Below the pieces are notes generated by a model that did not search any database, was not told where the DNA came from, and saw nothing but the letters and a program-made list of their open reading frames with translations. From Cucumibacter marinus DSM 18995 (GTDB taxonomy: Bacteria > Pseudomonadota > Alphaproteobacteria > Rhizobiales > Devosiaceae), in contig NZ_KE386979.1 in the NCBI RefSeq assembly GCF_000429865.1, forward strand, positions 313,572 through 377,571: a DNA stretch of 64,000 nt, given 5' to 3'. Positions 48,092-55,213 of this stretch are shown piece by piece. The translations under genes were made by a program, and so were the position numbers. Positions within the stretch are counted from its first letter, which is position 1. The number at the start of each line of letters is the position of its first letter.

Positions 48092-48394
48092 TCAGCCTTG
48101 GGTTCGCGTTCCGACATTGTTCAATTGCTGCTCGACGGCGTTTCGAAAGGCCACGAGTTGGGTTTGAACCTGCTCGTCGTTGAGACCAGCTTTGGTCATC
48201 GACTTCGCCATCCGCTGTACGACCTGGCGCCAATAGGACTCCCGTTCCTTGTCGCTCGACTTCCGTCTGATCAAGCTCGCAACGTGGCGAGCCTTGCCGA
48301 CATTTCGATCCTGAGGGAACGGAATGACCCGGGCGCCCGAAGGGGCGCGAGTACCAGCCCAGGAGAACAGGTTCGGATGGTCATCCTTTTCCAT
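48092..48394 (-). CDS. DUF6074 family protein
   Basis: A 100-aa protein of the DUF6074 group often encoded near replication or regulation genes in alphaproteobacterial phages and islands. The opening NLFSWAGTRAPSGARVIPFP and the YWRQVVQRMAKSMTKAGLND helix fit the family. The ATG at 48394 is chosen; the start overlaps the preceding wHTH gene by 14 nt. The function is unknown. Confidence 0.72.
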   Translation of the reverse strand: MEKDDHPNLFSWAGTRAPSGARVIPFPQDRNVGKARHVASLIRRKSSDKERESYWRQVVQRMAKSMTKAGLNDEQVQTQLVAFRNAVEQQLNNVGTRTQG

Positions 48395-48950
48395 GTTTTG
48401 CTCCCTGCCTATGGCTAGATGTATATGTGTCACTCTCATGGGACGCGGGATTGGTGGTTTGTGTCCCGCCAGAGAGACGCAAATCGGTTTCTTGCGGTAA
48501 TCCTATACCGCTGTGTCCCATATCAGTGACGCTCCGTCTCTCAGATGGGACGGCGTCTTGTTTTTCCGGTCGCCATTTTTCGAAGTCTCTGGTGGCAGCG
48601 TGACCGGTCTTGTCATCCCGGTGTTCGGTTAGCCGCCATTCCGAAGCCTTGCTTCCGAGGCTGCTGAAATACCCGCCTTGCGAACGTTTGATGAAACCGT
48701 GTTGATCAAGATCCTGAAAAGCCCGGCTTGCTGTATTGACGCCGACGCCGAGGGCCTTTGCGGCCTCTCGGCACCCCAAGCCGATCGTCCCATTGTTGGT
48801 GCCGTTGTACCGGAGTTTGATTTCAAGGTAGAGCGAGCGCGCAACGGGTGTCAGATCGCGCCATGCAGGATGATTGAGGGTCGAAAACCTGATCTGGACG
48901 AAAGGGGGCGGTTTGCCCCCCTTCTTTGCCCGGTAATCACGTTTGCCCAT
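48381..48950 (-). CDS. Winged-helix protein, replication-initiator-like
   Basis: A 189-aa protein with an N-terminal winged helix (PAWRDLTPVARSLYLEIKLR, then CREAAKALGVGVNTASRAFQ, LDQHGFIKRSQGGYFS), and a C-terminal disordered Ser/Thr/Gln-rich half. Similar proteins in rhizobial phages and plasmids are called helix-turn-helix or replication-related proteins. It is the only plausible replication gene in the element. The ATG at 48950 overlaps the XRE gene's stop by 1 nt. Confidence 0.65.
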   Translation of the reverse strand: MGKRDYRAKKGGKPPPFVQIRFSTLNHPAWRDLTPVARSLYLEIKLRYNGTNNGTIGLGCREAAKALGVGVNTASRAFQDLDQHGFIKRSQGGYFSSLGSKASEWRLTEHRDDKTGHAATRDFEKWRPEKQDAVPSERRSVTDMGHSGIGLPQETDLRLSGGTQTTNPASHESDTYTSSHRQGAKHGKG

Positions 48951-49201
48951 CAGCGCCCCCTGAGGTCGAGGGCCACACCCAGCCGGCTCAAGTCCTTGGT
49001 GAAGACCACACCGCTGGCATTCAGAGCGCCGCATATAGCCGCCAGTTTGGCGGCGCGGACCTCATCCGCTTCACCGGGTGAGGATTCCGCCTTCTTCACG
49101 GTCGCCACGGTCACACCGGCCCGTTCGGCCAGGTCTTGAACCGACCAGCCGAGCAAAGCCCGGCCGGCACGGATTTGGTTTGAATGCGGTATCTGGATCA
49201 T
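48950..49201 (-). CDS. XRE-family small transcriptional regulator
   Basis: An 83-aa protein with a Cro/CI-type helix-turn-helix (IRAGRALLGWSVQDLAERAG, VTVATVKKAESSPGE), followed by a short tail. Small XRE proteins like this are frequent in rhizobial genomes and prophages. It overlaps its neighbours by 4 nt and 1 nt in the leftward run. It may tune early transcription, but no operator is assigned. Confidence 0.82.
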   Translation of the reverse strand: MIQIPHSNQIRAGRALLGWSVQDLAERAGVTVATVKKAESSPGEADEVRAAKLAAICGALNASGVVFTKDLSRLGVALDLRGR

Positions 49202-49482
49202 GCAGCGACATCCGTGTCGGGGTCGAACATATCCCAGCGGCGCCGAAACACCGTATAGGCCATCCCCAATCCGATCTGGTACTTCTGATCGTCGATGCTG
49301 AATTGCTTGGCGAACGCCTGCACCTCGTCACGAACCCGGTCGAGACGATCGGCTATGATGTCGTCGATTTTGTCTTCGTCGATCATGCCGGCCTGCATTT
49401 CGGAGTAGGCGCCATCGGCGAAGGTGACGCCAACAAGGCTTGCTGCGGCCAAGAATTCGATGGCGTTGTCCTGATCGTTCAT
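49198..49482 (-). CDS. Hypothetical phage protein (94 aa)
   Basis: No family is recognised. The protein is acidic and mostly helical (NAIEFLAAASLVGVTFADGA, then DKIDDIIADRLDRVRDEVQA). The ATG at 49482 follows AAAGGAAAC in the leftward direction. It overlaps the downstream XRE and upstream HTH genes by 4 nt each, so it is part of the translated run of small early genes. Confidence 0.6.
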   Translation of the reverse strand: MNDQDNAIEFLAAASLVGVTFADGAYSEMQAGMIDEDKIDDIIADRLDRVRDEVQAFAKQFSIDDQKYQIGLGMAYTVFRRRWDMFDPDTDVAA

Positions 49483-49718
49483 GCGTGTTTCCTTTCGGCA
49501 GTTGAGTGAACGCGGCCGCCAAGGTTCTCGGCGACCCATTGATCGAGCGCGTCGGTGGAGTAGAGCGGGATGCGGCCGAAATATTCGATGGCCGGCCCGC
49601 CGCCGAGCGTTGCCTTCTTGGCAAGGGTGCTGGCCGAAACCTGCACCCCGTATTTCTCGAGCAGATAGGCGGGCACTTCCTTGCGCCGCAGGCGGGGCTT
49701 AGCGAGGGCGTCATTCAT
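49479..49718 (-). CDS. Excisionase-like helix-turn-helix protein
   Basis: A 79-aa wHTH protein: RRKEVPAYLLEKYGVQVSAS with TLAKKATLGGGPAIEYFGRI, then the wing PLYSTDALDQWVAENLG. This pattern is that of AlpA/excisionase-like proteins of phages and satellites. Its start overlaps the upstream 76-aa gene by 8 nt. It could be the element's excisionase or a regulator of integrase; both are inferences. Confidence 0.7.
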   Translation of the reverse strand: MNDALAKPRLRRKEVPAYLLEKYGVQVSASTLAKKATLGGGPAIEYFGRIPLYSTDALDQWVAENLGGRVHSTAERKHA

Positions 49719-49941
49719 GCCTGCCCCCTTCACGCTCGAGCAAAATGCCGGTGACGCGGAATTCGCCGTCATCCCCGATCGCCTTGAGCAAACCGACACG
49801 GGTAACCGTTGGATCGATTGCTAGAACCGCATCGCGGATTTCGTCGGCCAATGCCTCAAGGCCGGCCTGGGGGTCCCGGGTTTGGCGCAACACACGTGTC
49901 GCCATTGCAGGAATTCTCTTGAGGGCGTCAGACATGTTCAT
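49711..49941 (-). CDS. Hypothetical small protein (76 aa)
   Basis: No recognised family. The N-terminal half is helical and basic, and the rest (DPTVTRVGLLKAIGDDGEFR, VTGILLERE) suggests a small alpha/beta fold. Its start overlaps the 100-aa gene by 14 nt, and its end overlaps the excisionase-like gene by 8 nt. Confidence 0.55.
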   Translation of the reverse strand: MNMSDALKRIPAMATRVLRQTRDPQAGLEALADEIRDAVLAIDPTVTRVGLLKAIGDDGEFRVTGILLEREGGRHE

Positions 49942-50230
49942 CGACCTCGCAAATCAGAGCGTTGAGTTTTTCCTGCAGCGCTTTCCCGCGGCGCCAAGTC
50001 TGGCCACAAAGCCAAAGGGTGGCCTCGATATTGCCGCGCCGGAATGTGAGAGTAACTGCATCGCCATCGTCCCCGACTTGCCCCCTGTCGGGGTCGAGCG
50101 ACCATTCGAGATCGGTGGTCAGGAATTTGAGAAGGTGCGAAAGCTCGGTTGCCTCCGACCAGATTTCCTCAATCGTGCCGTGCAGAGCAGGCAGATCGGG
50201 GGCGGCTTTGGCTTGAAGGGTGTCAGCCAT
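49928..50230 (-). CDS. Hypothetical protein (100 aa)
   Basis: No recognised family. MADTLQAKAAPDLPALHGTI opens the protein, and DAVTLTFRRGNIEATLWLCG with the final KALQEKLNALICEVDE suggests a small alpha/beta protein. The ATG at 50230 overlaps the end of the zinc-binding gene by 8 nt. The longer ORF to 50398 has no support. Confidence 0.55.
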   Translation of the reverse strand: MADTLQAKAAPDLPALHGTIEEIWSEATELSHLLKFLTTDLEWSLDPDRGQVGDDGDAVTLTFRRGNIEATLWLCGQTWRRGKALQEKLNALICEVDEHV

Positions 50231-50558
50231 GAGAAAAACCCTCCGAATTCGCCGGTTTGATTTCGGCGGAGGGTTCAGAGGCACCCTTGCCCCAGAACGG
50301 GTTCTTGCCCATCCGAAAGGGCCACAAAGCGCACCCTGTGGCCGTGCACTTGCGCGCTTCGCTGGCATTGCCGCCCGAGCAATCGATGCACTTCGCACGG
50401 ATCGCCTTGATCGGGCTTGTCGGGCCGATCGCTTTTAGGTCTGCCAAAACCACCTGGTCAGGGTGCCGGCCGATCAGCGCGCCGCCGTCCACCTCATAGG
50501 GGGAGGGTTCGAGATAGCTTGCGCGATCCGGTCGCGCGGTGGTATTTGCTGTGTTCAT
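50223..50558 (-). CDS. Small Cys-rich phage protein
   Basis: A 111-aa protein with a conserved segment frequent in rhizobial phage early regions: AIRAKCIDCSGGNASEARKC, TATGCALWPFRMGKNPF, likely a zinc knuckle. An N-terminal SYLEPSPYEVDGG motif is also common there. Its function is unknown. It lies one gene after the RHH start of the leftward operon. Confidence 0.68.
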   Translation of the reverse strand: MNTANTTARPDRASYLEPSPYEVDGGALIGRHPDQVVLADLKAIGPTSPIKAIRAKCIDCSGGNASEARKCTATGCALWPFRMGKNPFWGKGASEPSAEIKPANSEGFSHG

Positions 50559-50575
50559 CTTGGGTTCTCCTGAAC

Positions 50576-50785
50576 TCAGGGTTTCACGGCATCAGGGGCA
50601 GGGTCGCCAAACTCACCCCCTGGTGCCGTTTCTTTTGACTTGGCGATGCCGAGCCTGATCAATTCCCGAACTGCTTGCGCACGAGACGCCTTGCGGTTCG
50701 CGTACCTCCAATCATCAATCTGCTTGATCTCATGAGGTGCCAACAGGAGTTGGTACTTCTCCATCTGCGCACTTTCATGGGCCAT
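50576..50785 (-). CDS. Ribbon-helix-helix protein, first gene of the leftward operon
   Basis: A 69-aa protein with an Arc/CopG-like ribbon-helix-helix: beta-strand KYQLLL, then helices HEIKQIDDWRYANRKASRAQ and AVRELIRLGIA. It is clearly paralogous to the N-terminus of the divergent 152-aa protein (shared pattern Q...P.E..Q.DDW...NR..SRA.A.R.L...G.A). RHH dimers bind palindromic operators, and several half-sites lie in the 129-bp gap between the two genes. The ATG follows GGAGAAAT. It is probably a repressor or Cro-like switch. Confidence 0.8.
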   Translation of the reverse strand: MAHESAQMEKYQLLLAPHEIKQIDDWRYANRKASRAQAVRELIRLGIAKSKETAPGGEFGDPAPDAVKP

Positions 50786-50794
50786 CCATATTTC

Positions 50795-50883
50795 TCCGTT
50801 AGTTCCGTTTATGACGGATTAACCATTAATGCGGCCTCCGCTGGAAATCAAGCGGAAACTGACGGAAGTTCCGTCTATTGACG
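50795..50883. promoter_or_regulatory. Operator region between divergent RHH genes
   Basis: The region holds repeated TCCGT half-sites: TCCGTT at 50795, the inverted repeat TCCGT-N5-ACGGA at 50804-50818, and the 15-bp GACGGAAGTTCCGTC (50861-50875), which is palindromic except at the centre. A direct repeat AGTTCCGTYTA is at 50801 and 50867. The sites lie close to both starts and are likely operators for the RHH proteins. Confidence 0.68.
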
Positions 50884-50914
50884 CAGTGACGGGAAAGATG
50901 TCTTTCAATTCGCT

Positions 50915-51373
50915 GTGAGCGAGGCTGAAATGGTTGATGACAAGAAGACCTTGAAATTCCAGATGATGATGTCACCTGGAGAGGCCCAGCAACTTGACGA
51001 TTGGATGTTCGAGAATCGCCTCCGGTCCCGTGCCGAAGCAATTCGACGGCTGTGCCAAATTGGCTTGGCCTTGGATTCTGCTCTACCTGAAATCGAGGGC
51101 AAGTTTCAGGTGATTGGTGACCTGTCAGTTGAAATCATTGATGCTATCAAGGCCATCGATAATCGCGAGGGAAGTGACCCCAAAACCGAGAAGATGCTTA
51201 TGGCTGTCCATGACGCGATGGTGAATTCACTTGAGCTTCTAAACGTCTTGGCGGAGGTCGGTGCCCGACGAAACGAGTGGTTACGGGACGAGACTTTTGA
51301 CGCGGCGCTCGCGGCAGTAGAGCGATTAGAAAGAACAATAAAGACCTACAGGGACGCGGACGATCTGAAGTAA
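50915..51373 (+). CDS. Ribbon-helix-helix repressor-like protein with extended C terminus
   Basis: A 152-aa protein with an N-terminal RHH related to that of the divergent 69-aa protein (KFQMMMSPGEAQQLDDWMFE, NRLRSRAEAIRRLCQIGLA) and a helical C-terminal half (residues about 60-150), perhaps an oligomerisation or effector domain. It starts with GTG at 50915, or ATG five codons on. It heads a short rightward operon with the 64-aa and 90-aa genes. By position it is the candidate lysogeny repressor. Confidence 0.78.
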   Translation: MSEAEMVDDKKTLKFQMMMSPGEAQQLDDWMFENRLRSRAEAIRRLCQIGLALDSALPEIEGKFQVIGDLSVEIIDAIKAIDNREGSDPKTEKMLMAVHDAMVNSLELLNVLAEVGARRNEWLRDETFDAALAAVERLERTIKTYRDADDLK

Positions 51374-51381
51374 GTAGTGCC

Positions 51382-51576
51382 ATGCCCCAGACTCCATCCC
51401 TGATCACCCAGGCCGAAGTCCGCCGCATTCTCGCCGGTGCCAAACAGGTGGGCGTGTCCATGTCGATCGTTATCCGGGACCGGGTGGTCTATTTCGTGCC
51501 GACCGAGGATCTGGATATTCCGCTCAATGACGGGCGAGACAAGCTCGAGCCCTTCAAAGAGGTGGAAAGGCTATAG
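51382..51576 (+). CDS. Small phage-type protein (64 aa)
   Basis: A 64-aa protein: LITQAEVRRILAGAKQVGVS followed by MSIVIRDRVVYFVPTEDLDI. Proteins of this pattern are frequent in alphaproteobacterial prophages and islands, with unknown function. The ATG at 51382 is 8 nt after the RHH stop, so it is co-transcribed with the repressor-like gene and expressed in the integrated state. Confidence 0.68.
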   Translation: MPQTPSLITQAEVRRILAGAKQVGVSMSIVIRDRVVYFVPTEDLDIPLNDGRDKLEPFKEVERL

Positions 51577-51651
51577 CATCGCCGATTGCGGTTTTCCGCA
51601 GCTTGCCTGTTGAGGCGGAGTGCGCTTTTCTGAACGGGAAGGGGAGGGGCG

Positions 51652-51924
51652 TTGACCTATCTGTTTTATCTGCTCGGTTGGATTTGCGTGCTGGTCGGTG
51701 TCGCCTGGTCGGCCCTGATCTTCGGTCAGCCTTTGCGGCCGGACGCCACCGGCTACGCCATTCTGGGCCGGCTTATCGCTGTCACGCCCGGTGCGAGCGT
51801 GATCTTTGGCGGCTTCCTTCTCCTGGCAATTGGCGGTGTGCTGCACCGCCTGGACAAGATCGTCGATAACTCCGCTGAAACCTCGGACCTTCTTGAAAGG
51901 GTGGTCTCAGGTGCGAAGCGCTAG
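51652..51924 (+). CDS. Small membrane protein (90 aa), two TM segments
   Basis: A 90-aa protein with two membrane helices (TYLFYLLGWICVLVGVAWSA and ASVIFGGFLLLAIGGVLHRL) and a charged C-terminal tail. It starts with TTG at 51652, after GGGAAGGGGAGGGG. It is the last gene of the rightward lysogeny-side operon and converges with the integrase gene (4-nt overlap). Superinfection exclusion or another lysogenic role is a reasonable guess; no family is recognised. Confidence 0.65.
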   Translation: MTYLFYLLGWICVLVGVAWSALIFGQPLRPDATGYAILGRLIAVTPGASVIFGGFLLLAIGGVLHRLDKIVDNSAETSDLLERVVSGAKR

Positions 51925-53189
51925 GCCCGCGTCGGAAGCCTGACCACCTTGGCGGTCTCCGCGAACATCTGCCGATGGACCTCGCCCGCGATCTTGTTGG
52001 CCGCGGCGACCAGCACGCTATCGAGCCGGTGGGTATACCGGGACGTGATGCCGCTGCCGGCGTGACCCAGGCAGGCGCCGATGGTGGAATCCGTAAAACC
52101 CAGATCGGCCCCCACGCTGGCGAACGAATGGCGCAGCACGTGGGGAGTCACACCCTCAAGGCCCGCCCCTTGAAAAAATCCGCGATAGAAACGCTTCATA
52201 CCCGCGTAGGGCAGGCGCTCCAAACGTGAGGCCGGGAAAACGAAGGGATTTTCTTCATGGCGGGGCAGGGTGTTCAAAAGGTCGATTGCCGTTTGCCCGA
52301 GCGGGCGGACCGATCGACCGGTCTTGCTGTCATCAAGCTTGAGAACCTGAGCATCAAGGTCGACCTCATCCCAGCGCAGATTTTGAACCTCACCCAGGCG
52401 GCAACCGGACAGGGCGGCGAAGTGCAGGATGGCGAGGCCCTGCCATGGTTTGCCGGCAGGGTTGGCGAATGCCTTGCCCAGGGCGCGGTATTCATCCGGC
52501 GACAAGCGTCGGTCACGCTTTTTGCCTGCGGGCTTTTTGACCCCGAACGAAGGGTTGAATTCGATCACGCCTTCGGACACGGCAAAGCTCAGGATGCCGC
52601 CAAGGGTGCCGGCGGTCCGGGCCGCGGTACCGGGTCCACCCCTGACATTGACCCGCCCCCGGAGCTTTCCGGACTTGCCGGTGACCCGGGTCTTGCCCGC
52701 CTGCACGTCGCGGATGAATGTCACAACGTCAGCGCGCTTGATATCGATCACCAGCCGGTTGCCCAGAAGCGGCTTGATGTGCTTGTCGATCCGGCCCCGA
52801 TCGGTGGCAAGCGTCGATGCCTTTTTGGGGCGTCCGCCCTTGCCCAGGATCAGCCCCTTGTCAGCGGCTTCCATGTACCGGTCGCACAGATCGGCGACGG
52901 TGAGGGACTGGCGCCGGGTCCGCCGTTCCTGCAATGGATCGTCACCCGTTATCGCGGTGGTGAGTTGCTTGCCGGCCTCGGCTCGAGCCTGTTGCACGGT
53001 CAGGGTGCCCAGGGGGCCGATTTTCATGCGGCGGCGGATGCCGTCCGCGTTGCGATAGTCGGCATAGAACACCTTCGACCCGGACGGATAGACGCGCATC
53101 CCGAAGCCCTTCAGGTCAGAGCACCAGATGAAATAGGGCTTGGATTTGGGCGCGGCCGCGTCGGCAACGGTCTTTGTCAGCTTGGGCAT
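51921..53189 (-). CDS. int: Tyrosine integrase, P4/DUF4102 type
   Basis: A 422-aa site-specific recombinase. The N-terminal DUF4102 arm-binding domain (MPKLTKTVADAAAPKSKPYF, with GFGMRVYPSG) is followed by a core-binding domain and the catalytic domain: Arg in SGCRLGEVQNLRW, His-x-x-Arg in HVLRHSFASVG, His in LGHAGS and Tyr in ITSRYTH. The ATG at 53189 is chosen over a GTG at 53219. It lies 170 nt inside attR and matches the tRNA insertion site. P4-type integrases are typical of satellites and islands as well as some prophages. Confidence 0.94.
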   Translation of the reverse strand: MPKLTKTVADAAAPKSKPYFIWCSDLKGFGMRVYPSGSKVFYADYRNADGIRRRMKIGPLGTLTVQQARAEAGKQLTTAITGDDPLQERRTRRQSLTVADLCDRYMEAADKGLILGKGGRPKKASTLATDRGRIDKHIKPLLGNRLVIDIKRADVVTFIRDVQAGKTRVTGKSGKLRGRVNVRGGPGTAARTAGTLGGILSFAVSEGVIEFNPSFGVKKPAGKKRDRRLSPDEYRALGKAFANPAGKPWQGLAILHFAALSGCRLGEVQNLRWDEVDLDAQVLKLDDSKTGRSVRPLGQTAIDLLNTLPRHEENPFVFPASRLERLPYAGMKRFYRGFFQGAGLEGVTPHVLRHSFASVGADLGFTDSTIGACLGHAGSGITSRYTHRLDSVLVAAANKIAGEVHRQMFAETAKVVRLPTRA

Positions 53190-53211
53190 GCCCCTGCCTT
53201 CCCGGTTCGGA

Positions 53212-53228
53212 GTCACCAAATAGTCACC
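53212..53228 (+). promoter_or_regulatory. Paired GTCACC repeats, right arm-type sites
   Basis: GTCACC at 53212 and 53223 are 11 bp apart, in the same order and orientation as at 36254-36270 beside attL. They overlap the region just upstream of the integrase start, so could also serve autoregulation. Confidence 0.55.
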
Positions 53229-53359
53229 AGAAAATCGGAAACTGGCGCCATCTTAGGAAACCCTCGGAAAAGGGAATGTCAAGCGAAACGCCCTATGGCC
53301 GGGGCTTTCGGAATGCCGGGACAAGATTGGCAAACGTGCGAAAACCTTGCCGGCACACT

Positions 53360-53406
53360 TTCACACGGCAGGGGTCACAGGTTCAATCCCTGTCACACCC
53401 ACCATT
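53360..53406. other. attR core
   Basis: The 47-bp repeat of the tRNA-Val(CAC) 3' half. It lacks the tRNA 5' half, so it is not a functional tRNA. It marks the right end of the element. Confidence 0.95.
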
Positions 53407-53461
53407 TTCTTCAACGATCAAAGTGTGTTGGCTGCGAATCGCCAGTTTTCGCCCCAGCGAT

Positions 53462-55096
53462 TCAGTGCAGGGTGACGAGGGCTTCGGCGGTCTGCGTGCC
53501 CTGGGATTCGATGCGATCGCGGCCGCCGGCCTTGGCGGCATAGAGGCGGGAGTCGGCCACCGAAAACACATCGAGCGGCGTGTTACCCTCGGAGCTGTCG
53601 GCCAGGCCTATACTGGCGGTGACCTTGAGGCCGGGAGCCAGTTCTTCCCAATTGGCGTCGACTATGGATTTGCGCATGCGTTCGCACACCTTGAGGGCGG
53701 CGGCGCGTGTGGTCTCGGGCAGCAGTACCGCGAATTCCTCGCCGCCCATGCGGGCAACGAGATCAACCGTGCGGCAGCTCGAGTGGAGTGCTTCGGCGAT
53801 CTTTTTGAGAACGTCGTCGCCAACCATGTGGGAATGGCGGTCGTTGATCGCCTTGAAATGATCGAGGTCGATGATGGCGATGGCGTATTCCCGATCGACG
53901 CGCGCGGCGAGCTTGAGCAGTTCGCGGTCGAGGGCGCGGCGGTTGGCGATGCCGGTCAGAGGGTCGCGCAAGGCTTCCTGGGCGAGTTGGTCGGCCCGGC
54001 GGGTGGCCTGGTCGAGCAGCGCCTTGACCTTGTCGGTTTCGAACCGGATCTCGGCCACGCGGGCGCGGCGGCGCGCCTGCTCGCCGATCAGCTTTTTGTC
54101 GAGCGTATGGAAGCGCTTGTAGTGCAAAAGCGCCGAATCGAAGTCGCCCATCGCTTCGTGAACTTCGGAAAGGCGACGGTGGGCATTGGCGATGTGATCG
54201 GTAATGCCGGTGCGCTCGGCCAGCAAAAGGGCCTGCTCGCCGATCTCGAGTGCCTCGGCCGTGCGTCCGGCATGGGTCAGGATCTCGGTCTTCGAGTAAA
54301 GGAAATGCACCATGCGGCTGTCGCCGGCGGCGCCGGGCACTTCAAGCCAGCGCTCGATGAAATCATGGGCCTTTTCGATGTCACCGGACACGCAATGGGC
54401 TTCGGCGCCATTGCACAGGGCAAGGCGCAGGCGATAGCCGTCATTGGTCGCTTCGGCCATGGCGACGGCACGTTCATTAAGAGCGACCGCCTGGCGGTAG
54501 TGTTCCTTGAACGCCGCGATATCGCCGGTGTCGCGGGCCTGGTCGCCGGCCTTGGCGTTCATCAGCGCATCGTGAATGATCAGCAGGATGTGCATGGAGG
54601 GGTCGTCATACTGTTCCTGAAGCGCATAGGCTTCATCGATCAGCTTGCGCCCCGAATCCATCTCGCCGCTGTAGATCATGGTGATGGCCTGCACATCGAG
54701 GGCGAAAGACTGCAGCGAGGGATCGTCCATTTCGCGCCCCACGCGCAGTGCCTCGGCGGCCTCATGATAGGCCTCGTCGATCATGCCCAGTTCGAACAGC
54801 AGACGCGAATAGATTGCGGTCGCGCTGGCGGCCTCGCGCAGGCTGCACTGCTCGGTCCAGATCTGCTGAGCTTCGTGAATTGGTTCGACGCCGTCTTCGG
54901 CACGCCCGAGCTGGATGCAGTACCAGGCGATCTGCTGCGCGGCCAACGCGATGACCGGCTTGATCATCGCGGTTTTGGCCCGCTCGTAAATTTCCCGGCC
55001 GCGGGTGAGTGCTTCGTCGGGGCTGCCAGTGCAACTCAGTTGCCAGCAGGCCTCCAGTTCCTCCCCCAGCGCCTCCTGCAAGGATCGTTCGCGCAT
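53462..55096 (-). CDS. TPR-containing diguanylate cyclase
   Basis: A 544-aa soluble protein with helical TPR-like repeats in residues about 1-350 and a GGDEF domain in the last 170. The active-site loop reads GGEEF, an active variant, and an RTVD inhibitory site lies five residues before it, so product inhibition by c-di-GMP is likely. No membrane helix or periplasmic sensor is seen; regulation would be through the TPR region. It lies just outside attR, so it was not part of the element. The product is c-di-GMP from two GTP. Confidence 0.9.
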   Translation of the reverse strand: MRERSLQEALGEELEACWQLSCTGSPDEALTRGREIYERAKTAMIKPVIALAAQQIAWYCIQLGRAEDGVEPIHEAQQIWTEQCSLREAASATAIYSRLLFELGMIDEAYHEAAEALRVGREMDDPSLQSFALDVQAITMIYSGEMDSGRKLIDEAYALQEQYDDPSMHILLIIHDALMNAKAGDQARDTGDIAAFKEHYRQAVALNERAVAMAEATNDGYRLRLALCNGAEAHCVSGDIEKAHDFIERWLEVPGAAGDSRMVHFLYSKTEILTHAGRTAEALEIGEQALLLAERTGITDHIANAHRRLSEVHEAMGDFDSALLHYKRFHTLDKKLIGEQARRRARVAEIRFETDKVKALLDQATRRADQLAQEALRDPLTGIANRRALDRELLKLAARVDREYAIAIIDLDHFKAINDRHSHMVGDDVLKKIAEALHSSCRTVDLVARMGGEEFAVLLPETTRAAALKVCERMRKSIVDANWEELAPGLKVTASIGLADSSEGNTPLDVFSVADSRLYAAKAGGRDRIESQGTQTAEALVTLH

Positions 55097-55213
55097 GGTG
55101 TCGCTGTCTCCAGACTTCGAGACAGAGTAGCCGTGCCCGCTTAATGAAGCGTCTACGGAAATAGGTCGGATTTTAATGGTCGGGTTAAATAGAAGTGCGG
55201 TTAATTCAGCCCG

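Larger units (their letters stand above)
36161..53406. mobile_element. 17.2-kb phage-derived element integrated in tRNA-Val(CAC)
   Basis: The ends are a 47-bp direct repeat of the tRNA 3' half (36161-36207 and 53360-53406), giving an element of 17,199 bp. It encodes a P4-type integrase at the right end, a divergent RHH repressor-like pair, a run of small regulators, and HK97-type head and partial tail genes in one leftward operon. Absent are lysis genes, baseplate, tail tip, fibre and an identifiable primase or helicase. It is either a defective prophage or a satellite-like island that uses a helper for the missing steps. Core gene boundaries and insertion site are firm; the lifestyle is inferred. 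Confidence 0.93.

Noticed and set aside
53360..53406. A second tRNA-Val at the right end
   Set aside because: Only the anticodon loop to the 3' end is present; the 5' half is missing, so it is the attR copy and not a tRNA.
53174..55144. 656-aa plus-strand reading frame opposite the GGDEF gene and across attR
   Set aside because: It crosses the element boundary and lies opposite a gene with full catalytic motifs.
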